Part shown: positions 6,246 to 11,913 of the stretch, in pieces
How positions within the stretch are numbered: the first letter of the stretch is position 1
Layout: the number at the start of each line of letters is the position of its first letter
NCBI GenBank assembly: GCA_023395515.1
Contig: JAEWZB010000023.1
Location: 1-11,913, forward strand
From: Bacillota bacterium
GTDB taxonomy: Bacteria; Bacillota; Syntrophomonadia; Syntrophomonadales; Syntrophomonadaceae
Reading direction: 5' to 3'
Length of the DNA: 11,913 nt
Made by a program: the position numbers and the translations under genes
The notes under the pieces: model-generated
What the model saw: the letters and a program-made list of their open reading frames with translations, nothing else
Told to the model about the DNA's origin: nothing
The model's database searches: none

Positions 6246-7200
6246 ATATGAACTTCAATAATTCTTCCTGCTGAATTTCCACTATACGGCTATTATAGCA
6301 TTGTTCTGCTACATTCATACCATTATATACTGCCTCACTTTTAGAACTGCCATGGCAAACTATGCTTACTCCATTTATTCCCAGCAGTGGTGCGCCACCT
6401 ACCTGAGTATAGTCTAACTTCTTAAAGAATTTAGGTAAAGACCCGGATTCTTTTATAATATTGCCGGCTATAAAGCCTGCCATGCCTTCAATAGTTTTAA
6501 GCACTACATTTCCTACAAATCCATCACATACTATTACATCACCTTTATGGTTAAATAGGTCGCGCCCTTCTATATTACCTATGAAATTTAATTCTTTTTG
6601 TTCCTGTAAAAGATTATATGTTTCTAAGCTCTGATTATTTCCCTTAGTCTCTTCCTGACCATTACTTAATAAGGCGATGCGCGGATTATGTATACCCATA
6701 ATAATTTTACTGTAAACCTTGCCGAGTAAAGCAAATTGCACCATTTGTTGGGGTTTACAGTCTACATTAGCTCCTACATCCATCAGCAGACTATATTGGT
6801 CATTTAAGCCCGGAATATTAGCTACAATGGGGGGCCGTTCAATGCCCTCCAGCCGGCCTAATATAAAAAGTGCGGCTGCCATTTGAGCACCAGTACTGCC
6901 ACAAGAAATAACCGCATCTGCCATACCTTCTTTTACTAATTTAGTAGCCACCACAATAGAAGCATCTTTTTTCTTTCTTAAGGCCAAAGCAGGAGACTCA
7001 TTCATGGCAATAACTTGAGCAGCCTCGGCAATGCTGACTAAAGAAGCATCATAATCATATTGTTTAAGTTCTTCCTGAATCATGGAACTTGGGCCTACTA
7101 AAAATACATGTCCCTGTTTTTCTTGTACCCATTTTAGTGCTCCTGCTATTAGCTCTTGAGGTCCATGATCTGAACCCATAACATCAACGGCTATACGCAT
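6244..7200 (-). CDS. plsX: Phosphate acyltransferase PlsX
   Basis: PlsX converts acyl-ACP and phosphate to acyl phosphate, which PlsY uses to start phosphatidic acid synthesis; it is a peripheral membrane enzyme. The 318 residues are the usual length. Family motifs are clear: MRIAVDVMGSDHGP at the N-terminus, SCGSTGAQMA (the common form is SAGNTGA, so Asn is Ser here), LMDVGANVDCKP, NIEGRD, VCDGFVGNVVLK and GGAPLLGINGV. The start is the ATG at 7200, with AAGGAGG 7 bases upstream; an in-frame TTG at 7221 would translate the ribosome site itself (FLRRVI). It follows rpmF and precedes acpP directly. The fapR and fab genes often found around this position in Firmicutes are absent. Confidence 0.97.
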   Translation of the reverse strand: MRIAVDVMGSDHGPQELIAGALKWVQEKQGHVFLVGPSSMIQEELKQYDYDASLVSIAEAAQVIAMNESPALALRKKKDASIVVATKLVKEGMADAVISCGSTGAQMAAALFILGRLEGIERPPIVANIPGLNDQYSLLMDVGANVDCKPQQMVQFALLGKVYSKIIMGIHNPRIALLSNGQEETKGNNQSLETYNLLQEQKELNFIGNIEGRDLFNHKGDVIVCDGFVGNVVLKTIEGMAGFIAGNIIKESGSLPKFFKKLDYTQVGGAPLLGINGVSIVCHGSSKSEAVYNGMNVAEQCYNSRIVEIQQEELLKFI

Positions 7201-7218
7201 AATAACCCTCCTTAAAAA

Positions 7219-7260
7219 CAAAAAGTAAGCTAACAGTCTAATGACCTTACTTACTTTTTG
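7219..7260 (-). terminator. Terminator-like hairpin between rpmF and plsX
   Basis: On the minus strand an 11-bp perfect stem, CAAAAAGTAAG with CTTACTTTTTG, encloses a 20-base loop and is followed at once by TTTTT and the plsX ribosome site AAGGAGG. It would reduce or condition transcription from the ribosomal genes into plsX-acpP-rnc. The stem is A/U-rich, so partial termination or attenuation is more likely than a full stop. Confidence 0.55.
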
Positions 7261-7280
7261 GGTTAATACTCATTTAAACA

Positions 7281-7451
7281 TTACATAACATTACGGCCTT
7301 TATAGTATCCGCAACTTAAGCAGGCCCGGTGAGGCATTTTAAGCTCACGGCATTGGGGGCATTCGACTAAGCCGGGTTTATCAATTTTTCTCCATTCGGC
7401 ACGTCTTTTATTCTTGCGGGAATGTGATTGTCTTCTTTTGGGAACACCCAC
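7281..7451 (-). CDS. rpmF: 50S ribosomal protein L32
   Basis: A 56-residue basic ribosomal protein of the large subunit. It begins with GVPKRRQSHSRKNKRR, the standard L32 N-terminus (usually AVPKRR). Cys31, Cys34, Cys44 and Cys47 (CPQC and CLSC) form a zinc ribbon, so this is the zinc-binding form. Translation starts at a GTG at 7451, ten bases after GGAGG; no ATG is available. It begins 5 bases after yceD, the usual partner, and is followed by a terminator-like hairpin and plsX. Confidence 0.97.
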   Translation of the reverse strand: MGVPKRRQSHSRKNKRRAEWRKIDKPGLVECPQCRELKMPHRACLSCGYYKGRNVM

Positions 7452-7456
7452 TATGT

Positions 7457-7978
7457 TCAAACCTCCTTCCCTGTTTGTAAATCTTTAAGTTTTTCCCACC
7501 TAGGGTCAATATGTTTGGTTTGACATTTACACTCTTCAAGGTTTTTATCAACCCCGCACTCCGAACATAAGCCTTGGCAATTCTCCTGACAAAGCATACG
7601 GATGGGAAGATTAAGTAAAACTGTCTCTTGCACTATAGGTGTAATATCAACTTGGGTATCGTGGAAGAATATTATCTCGGTTTCTTCCTGACTAAACTCA
7701 TTTTCGTATATAGATTCTACCAACGAAAAATTGAGCTCGGTATTAACGGGATAGAAAATTTCCTTCAAACACCTTGAACAGTGTAATTGTAGCTTAGTAG
7801 TCACAATACCTTTACCAAAATAAAAATTACCGTTACGTTCAACAGTTAATTCTACTTGGCATGGTTCTACAAAGCAACCTTCTAAATCACTCAGCAGTTC
7901 ATCAGGCAATTTTTCTTGAAGGCTAAACTTTTCACTAGTTTTTAGTTGTAGTTTTAAACTTTTAATATCTATTAACAT
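7457..7978 (-). CDS. yceD: YceD family (DUF177) protein, 23S rRNA accumulation factor
   Basis: A 173-residue member of the YceD/DUF177 family, almost always encoded just before rpmF and linked in E. coli to 23S rRNA accumulation. The hallmark CSRCLK (Cys67, Cys70) is followed by FYPVNTELNFSLVE, and the C-terminus holds a second cysteine cluster (Cys130, 134, 138, 141, 150, 152) with the typical GLCSECG and DPRWEKL. The two cysteine groups suggest metal binding. The ATG at 7978 has AGGGG about 8 bases upstream. It is the first gene after a near-consensus promoter and heads the operon through rpmF, plsX, acpP, rnc and the radical SAM gene. Confidence 0.93.
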   Translation of the reverse strand: MLIDIKSLKLQLKTSEKFSLQEKLPDELLSDLEGCFVEPCQVELTVERNGNFYFGKGIVTTKLQLHCSRCLKEIFYPVNTELNFSLVESIYENEFSQEETEIIFFHDTQVDITPIVQETVLLNLPIRMLCQENCQGLCSECGVDKNLEECKCQTKHIDPRWEKLKDLQTGKEV

Positions 7979-8007
7979 TAATACACCCCTAGAAAAACAC
8001 CAGAATA

Positions 8008-8037
8008 ATTATAGTCTTATGAAGATATTATTGTCAA
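8008..8037 (-). promoter_or_regulatory. Near-consensus sigma-A promoter of the yceD-rpmF-plsX operon
   Basis: Minus-strand TTGACA (8032-8037), an 18-base spacer and TATAAT (8008-8013) are both perfect hexamers. The start would be near 8001, giving a short leader to the yceD ATG at 7978. A 12-bp palindrome, AACTCATGAGTT (8036-8047), overlaps the first two bases of the -35 element. Confidence 0.85.
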
Positions 8038-8095
8038 CTCATGAGTTATTTAGACTTTAAACTTACAGAAGATTATGGGCCTGGTTAACAATCTA

Positions 8096-8117
8096 AGGGC
8101 GGGAATACTCCCGCCCT
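8096..8117 (-). terminator. GC-rich hairpin ending the pta-ackA unit
   Basis: AGGGCGGGA (8096-8104) and TCCCGCCCT (8109-8117) form a 9-bp perfect stem with a 4-base loop, 29 bases after the ackA stop. On the minus strand the tail is TTAGATTGTT, a poor U run; on the plus strand it is CTCTTTT. A strong stem with a weak tail suggests terminator or mRNA 3'-end protection. Confidence 0.65.
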
Positions 8118-8145
8118 CTTTTAGGCATTGCTGGCAATCATGCCT

Positions 8146-9339
8146 TTACTTGCTTAAAGTAAAAGTATCACGGGCAATTACTAATTCTTCATTAGTAGGA
8201 ATAACAAAAATTCTAATGTTAGAATCTTCAGTAGCTACATCTACTTCTTTACCTCTGACTTTATTCTTTTCTACATCCATTTTAATGCCAAAGAATTCTA
8301 AATCAGAACAAATACTTTCACGTACATCGTAGCCATTTTCCCCTACCCCGGCAGTAAATACTAAGCAGTCACAACCATTTAGTTTAGCTAAGTATTTGCC
8401 GATGTAGCCTTTTACCCGGTTATAATAAACGTCCAGAGCTAATTGAGCTCTTTCATTACCGGAGTTAGCAGCTTCTAAAATATCTCTTAAATCATTAGAT
8501 ACTCCTGATACTCCTAACATACCAGCTTTTTTATTGAAATAGTTATTAGCATCTTGTCCATTCATTTCTAATTTTTCCATGAGGAAAAATACGATAGCCG
8601 GATCAATATCTCCCGATCTGGTTCCCATTACTAAACCTTCTAAAGGAGTAAAGCCCATGGAAGTGTCAACTACTTTACCATCCTTAATAGCTGCCATACT
8701 GGCACCATTGCCCAGATGCAGGGTAATTATTTTACACTCTTCATAAGGCTTGCCTAACATTTCAGCCGCGCGATGAGAAACGTAAAAATGAGAAGTTCCG
8801 TGGAAACCATATCTTCTTACATGGTATTTTTCATAGGCATCATAAGGTAGGGCATATAAATAATTCTCAGGTTCCATAGTTTGATGGAAAGCAGTATCAA
8901 AAACTGCTACATGAGGTACATTAGGCATAAGATCTTGGCAAGCTTCGATTCCCATTAAATTAGGCGGATTATGTAAAGGAGCTATATCAAAACAATCCTT
9001 GATAACCTTCTTAACATTATCATCAATAACTACAGAACTGGCAAATCCTTCTCCCCCATGAACAACCCGGTGGCCTACGGCACCAATTTCGTCCATGCTC
9101 TTAATTACACCATACTCATCATTAATTAGTGCTTCTAAAACTAATTTCATACCTGCGGTATGATCAGGCAAATCTTTTTTGATTACAACTTCGTCTTTAC
9201 CGATTGGTTTATGCTCCAAAGTTGTTCCTGGAATACCCACACGGTCCACCAGACCTTTAGCTAATACAGATTCATCTGTCATATCAAAAACTTGATACTT
9301 AATTGATGAACTTCCGGCATTTACTACTAGAACCTTCAT
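8146..9339 (-). CDS. ackA: Acetate kinase
   Basis: AckA transfers phosphate between acetyl phosphate and ADP, giving acetate and ATP, or runs in reverse to activate acetate. The 397 residues are full length and all key positions fit the family: Asn7 in NAGSSS, Arg91 in GHRVVHGG, catalytic Asp148 in VFDTAFH, His180 in RYGFHGTSH, HLGNGAS (208-214), Arg241 in GTRSGD and Glu384 in PTNEE. The ATG at 9339 follows GGGGAGG by 10 bases. It lies 71 bases after pta with no clear terminator between, so the two are probably co-transcribed, and a GC-rich hairpin follows. Confidence 0.98.
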   Translation of the reverse strand: MKVLVVNAGSSSIKYQVFDMTDESVLAKGLVDRVGIPGTTLEHKPIGKDEVVIKKDLPDHTAGMKLVLEALINDEYGVIKSMDEIGAVGHRVVHGGEGFASSVVIDDNVKKVIKDCFDIAPLHNPPNLMGIEACQDLMPNVPHVAVFDTAFHQTMEPENYLYALPYDAYEKYHVRRYGFHGTSHFYVSHRAAEMLGKPYEECKIITLHLGNGASMAAIKDGKVVDTSMGFTPLEGLVMGTRSGDIDPAIVFFLMEKLEMNGQDANNYFNKKAGMLGVSGVSNDLRDILEAANSGNERAQLALDVYYNRVKGYIGKYLAKLNGCDCLVFTAGVGENGYDVRESICSDLEFFGIKMDVEKNKVRGKEVDVATEDSNIRIFVIPTNEELVIARDTFTLSK

Positions 9340-9410
9340 CTAAAAAAAACCTCCCCATTTTTCTAATATTTTTCAAGAAAAAAGATTACCCTTTCCCCCC
9401 GAACCTTTAG

Positions 9411-10403
9411 TTAAGCTCTAAGAGCAGTCATAGCTACAACATTAACTATATCTTCCACACTACATCCTCTGGATAAATCATTAACCGGTTTAGCCATACC
9501 TTGTAAAATAGGTCCTATGGCTTCGGCTTTGGCTAAACGTTGTACTAATTTGTAACCAATATTTCCTGCCTGAAGATCAGGGAATATCAAGATGTTACAG
9601 TCACCAGCCACTAGGCTGCCCGGAGCTTTGGAAGAACCTACACTAGGTACTAAGGCTGCGTCAGCTTGGAATTCACCATCAACTTTTAATTCAGGAAATC
9701 TTTCCTTGGCAATAGCTGAAGCACTAGCTACTTTATCAACTAATTCATGACTGGCACTTCCCTTTGTGGAGAAGGACAGCATACCAATTTTAGGATCAGA
9801 CATGCCGCAAATATCAGTAGCAGTTCCTACGGAAGCCATAGCAAATTCCGCCATCTGTTCAGCAGTTGGTACCGGAGTCACAGCACAGTCGGCAAAAACG
9901 AAAGTTCCCTTATCACCAAATTCGCAATTTGGAACAATCATTATAAAGGCACCTGATACTGCCGATATGCCCGGTGCAGTTTTAATTATTTGTAAAGCAG
10001 GTCTTAATACATTTCCCGTAGTATTTTCGGCTCCGGCTACTTCACCATCAGCCTTATCCATTTTAACCATCATGGAAGCAAAATATAAAGGATCTAACAT
10101 GGTACTTTTAGCCTTGTCAAGGTCAACTCCCTTGCTTTTACGCATTTCGTAGAAAGCTTGTACAAAGTCATCAAAGTATGCGGCTTTAGCAGGGTTCACA
10201 ATCTCTGCGCCGGAAATATCAGCCCCGATTTTGCTTGCTAATGCTCTGATTTCACCTTCATTCCCTAGTAAAATAGGATTAGCAATCTTTTGACTGGCTA
10301 TGTCTTTTATAGCCATTAAAGTTCTTTCTTCCAGACCTTCGGGTAATACAATGGTCTTCCCTTTTGCAGAAGCTTTCTCCCGAATCTCAGCTAGTAGACT
10401 CAT
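9411..10403 (-). CDS. pta: Phosphate acetyltransferase
   Basis: Pta interconverts acetyl-CoA plus phosphate with acetyl phosphate plus CoA and works with AckA next door. The 330 residues match the short Pta form, a single PTA_PTB domain without the N-terminal regulatory part of E. coli Pta. Family motifs are visible: TIVLPEG near the start, RPALQIIKT (134-142), FPDLQAGNIGYKLVQR and PVNDLSRGCS near the end. DGEVAGAENTTGN (119-131) differs from the common DGLVSGA-HTTADT form but is in place. The start is the ATG at 10403, 7 bases after GGGAGG; an upstream in-frame TTG at 10430 would only translate the ribosome site (NKKGGRG). A phosphotransbutyrylase is less likely given the ackA partner. Confidence 0.95.
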   Translation of the reverse strand: MSLLAEIREKASAKGKTIVLPEGLEERTLMAIKDIASQKIANPILLGNEGEIRALASKIGADISGAEIVNPAKAAYFDDFVQAFYEMRKSKGVDLDKAKSTMLDPLYFASMMVKMDKADGEVAGAENTTGNVLRPALQIIKTAPGISAVSGAFIMIVPNCEFGDKGTFVFADCAVTPVPTAEQMAEFAMASVGTATDICGMSDPKIGMLSFSTKGSASHELVDKVASASAIAKERFPELKVDGEFQADAALVPSVGSSKAPGSLVAGDCNILIFPDLQAGNIGYKLVQRLAKAEAIGPILQGMAKPVNDLSRGCSVEDIVNVVAMTALRA

Positions 10404-10457
10404 CCCTCTACCTCCCTTTTTGTTCAACACTTTATGTCGATCATATCGTACGAATCT

Positions 10458-10466
10458 ATTCTAGCA
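10458..10466 (-). promoter_or_regulatory. Extended -10 promoter candidate for pta-ackA
   Basis: Minus-strand TGC (10464-10466) precedes TAGAAT (10458-10463), an extended -10 with one mismatch; the -35 region is poor. The start would be near 10451, leaving about a 48-base leader. An 8-bp palindrome TCGTACGA sits around the start site. A plus-strand promoter for tmcAL must lie in the same 124-bp gap, but I see only a weak TATACA near 10505. Confidence 0.4.
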
Positions 10467-10527
10467 TAAAAGTCTCAATAAGTGGTAAAATTTATGGTAC
10501 TACTATACAAAAAAGGAAACCTGATAT

Positions 10528-11772
10528 ATGGCGGTTTTGGGCATTATTGCAGAATTTAATCCTTTCCATAATGGACACTATAATCTTATAAAAGAAGTAA
10601 GAAAACAACATGATTTTGACTCCATAATCTGTGTTATGAGCGGCAGCTTTGTCCAAAGAGGGGAACCGGCTATTTGTAATAAATGGGCCAGAGCACAGAT
10701 GGCTTTACAAGGCGGGGCTGACTTAGTTATTGAGCTGCCCTTTTGTTTTGCTACCCGCAGCGCTTATTATTTTGCTAAGGGGGCCCTGCAATTATTAGAG
10801 CTTACGGGAGTAGTAACCCATTTAGCGTTCGGAAGTGAAAATAATGATATACAAGTTTTGGATCAAGTTGCTGATTTACTGCATGATGAATCAGATGAAT
10901 ATAAAATTATTTTAAAAGAATTTCTGGCTCAAGGCTTAAGTTATCCTTTAGCCCGCTCCAAAGCTTTGCAGAAATATTGCCCTGATAATCCTGCTATGGC
11001 CTCACTTTTGCTAGGTTCCAATAATATTTTGGGGATTGAATACTTAAAAGTCTTAAAAGAGCTTGACTCCGCCATCATACCCCTGACTATAGAACGCCGG
11101 GGCAGCAGTTATCACAGTACTGATTTAAGTGAATATGCCAGTGCCAGTGCTATTCGTAAAGCTCTATATAATAATACTCCTCTGGAAGAAATACAGTTGG
11201 CTATGCCTTTAGCTACTAAGCAAATATTAGGTAAAGAAATAGAGCAAGGCCGGGCACCTAGCCATATAGATACTTTTGACAACCTGCTACTGTATAAATT
11301 ACGCACCATGAATGCCAAAGAAATTGGGGATTTATACGATGTGACCGAGGGTTTGGAGGAACGGATCAGGGATAAAGCCTTATCCTGTACTAATGTAGAA
11401 GAATTAAAACCAGCTATTAAAACTAAAAGGTATAGTCTTACTAAAATTAATCGCATCCTGCTTTACAGCTTGTTTAATCTAACCAAAGATTTAGCCGTAG
11501 AACTGGATAATAACGGGCCTCAATACCATCATGTATTGGGCTTTAATACTCAGGGGCAAAAGCTTTTACAAGATATTAATTATAATTCTAAAATTCCGGT
11601 TTTAAATAGAGGTAAAGATGTTAAAGCCCTTTACAATCAGAAAGATACCCCGGCCGGCCGGATGATTCATTTAGATGTAATGTCTACTAATGTTTACAAC
11701 TTACTTTATCCCGCTTACACACAAAGAATAGGGGCGGCAGATTTCACTACCTCTCCGGTTCGAGAACATTGA
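10528..11772 (+). CDS. tmcAL: tRNA(Met) cytidine acetate ligase TmcAL (YlbM)
   Basis: TmcAL activates acetate with ATP to acetyl-AMP and transfers the acetyl group to wobble cytidine 34 of elongator tRNA-Met, making ac4C. The 414 residues match B. subtilis YlbM in length. The nucleotidyltransferase-like N-terminus has IIAEFNPFHNGH with the HxGH motif (His14, His17), MSGSFVQRGEPA (37-48), NKWARA, and later ASAIRKAL, the usual adenylate-site elements. The C-terminus with GAADFTTSPV is intact. The ATG at 10528 has AAGGA about 10 bases upstream. It diverges from pta-ackA, whose product or substrate acetate is what this enzyme consumes. Confidence 0.95.
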   Translation: MAVLGIIAEFNPFHNGHYNLIKEVRKQHDFDSIICVMSGSFVQRGEPAICNKWARAQMALQGGADLVIELPFCFATRSAYYFAKGALQLLELTGVVTHLAFGSENNDIQVLDQVADLLHDESDEYKIILKEFLAQGLSYPLARSKALQKYCPDNPAMASLLLGSNNILGIEYLKVLKELDSAIIPLTIERRGSSYHSTDLSEYASASAIRKALYNNTPLEEIQLAMPLATKQILGKEIEQGRAPSHIDTFDNLLLYKLRTMNAKEIGDLYDVTEGLEERIRDKALSCTNVEELKPAIKTKRYSLTKINRILLYSLFNLTKDLAVELDNNGPQYHHVLGFNTQGQKLLQDINYNSKIPVLNRGKDVKALYNQKDTPAGRMIHLDVMSTNVYNLLYPAYTQRIGAADFTTSPVREH

Positions 11773-11898
11773 TGAGGTCAGCACTAGGGCCAGACTGTCC
11801 GAAAACTCAACTTTTTTTGAATTGGACGTATCAATTTTGCAGTATATAACAATATTACTGATCGAATTACCCCAAAATAAAAAAATGGGGGCTATCTT
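11773..11898. mobile_element. Possible left end of an insertion sequence
   Basis: Immediately after the tmcAL stop the sequence changes style. CAGACTGTCCGAAAACTC (11791-11808) resembles terminal repeats I associate with IS1182-like elements. A compact promoter follows, then a hairpin (CCCCA at 11870-11874 with TGGGG at 11886-11890) that would mask the G-rich ribosome site of the next ORF, a layout common in front of transposase genes. The right end, target repeat and transposase body are outside the window, so the family is a guess. No convincing tmcAL terminator is seen here apart from a weak stem around CTTTTTTT (11811-11818). Confidence 0.35.
11822..11850 (+). promoter_or_regulatory. Sigma-A-type promoter near the right edge
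   Basis: TTGGAC (11822-11827), a 17-base spacer and TATAAC (11845-11850) give five of six matches at each hexamer. It drives rightward toward the ATG at 11899. Confidence 0.55.
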
Positions 11899-11913
11899 AT
11901 GCTAATTGTTCAA
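11899..11913 (+). CDS. First five codons of a truncated ORF, possibly a transposase
   Basis: ATG CTA ATT GTT CAA (MLIVQ) runs off the right edge, preceded by GGGGG at 8 bases and the promoter at 11822-11850. Some IS1182-family transposases begin in a similar way, but five residues cannot identify a protein. The call depends on the upstream context only. Confidence 0.3.

Noticed and set aside
9766..10152. Plus-strand frame of 128 codons
   Set aside because: Lies wholly opposite pta, whose motifs are certain; long antisense frames are expected there from codon bias.
10440..10460. TCGTACGA and CGAT-CAT-ATCG as a catabolite (cre) operator for pta-ackA
   Set aside because: The sequences do not fit the cre consensus and are short enough to occur by chance.
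11112..11456. Minus-strand frame of 114 codons
   Set aside because: Antisense shadow of tmcAL without its own start signals.
1..11913. CRISPR array, tRNA or rRNA genes
   Set aside because: No regularly spaced repeats and no tRNA or rRNA-like sequence were seen on either strand.

Overview
The window looks like a low-GC Clostridia-type Firmicute chromosome. This rests on the AT-rich sequence with strong GGAGG-type ribosome binding sites, the gene order pta-ackA-yceD-rpmF-plsX-acpP-rnc, and a divergent tmcAL (ylbM). The Pta-Ack pair suggests acetate formation or use. I do not name a genus; a Peptococcaceae or Syntrophomonadaceae relative is only a guess.

Layout. (a) 1-3645, minus strand: an accessory pair. 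A 715-residue dynamin-like GTPase lies upstream. Downstream is the N-terminal 439 residues of a large protein that runs off the left edge; it resembles the front half of HerA/VirB4-like (DUF87-type) ATP-binding proteins. Each gene has its own candidate extended -10 promoter (TGC-TATAAW) with a palindrome close by. (b) 3646-4129: a 480-bp gene-free stretch holding the GTPase promoter/operator region and, at 4043-4077, the strong intrinsic terminator of the housekeeping operon to its right. (c) 4130-7978, minus strand: yceD, rpmF (56 codons, GTG start), plsX, acpP, rnc and a radical SAM gene, read from a near-consensus promoter (TTGACA, 18 bp, TATAAT) at 8008-8037. A terminator-like hairpin sits between rpmF and plsX and a smaller one over the plsX stop. 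(d) 8096-10403, minus strand: pta and ackA, ending at a GC-rich hairpin. (e) 10528-11772, plus strand: tmcAL, diverging from pta. (f) 11773-11913: a short stretch that looks like the left end of an insertion sequence, with a promoter and the first five codons of an ORF.

How the genes fit together. Pta and AckA interconvert acetyl-CoA, acetyl phosphate and acetate with ATP. TmcAL uses acetate and ATP to modify the elongator tRNA-Met wobble cytidine, so its position beside pta-ackA is metabolically sensible. YceD and L32 serve ribosome assembly, PlsX and ACP serve phospholipid synthesis, and RNase III processes rRNA. The fab genes often found between plsX and acpP are absent here. The most novel-looking part is the GTPase/ATPase pair, which sits where related genomes often carry smc-ftsY after rnc and may be an inserted island.

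Starts were moved downstream of the longest ORF for acpP, plsX and pta because the extra codons are the ribosome binding sites themselves.
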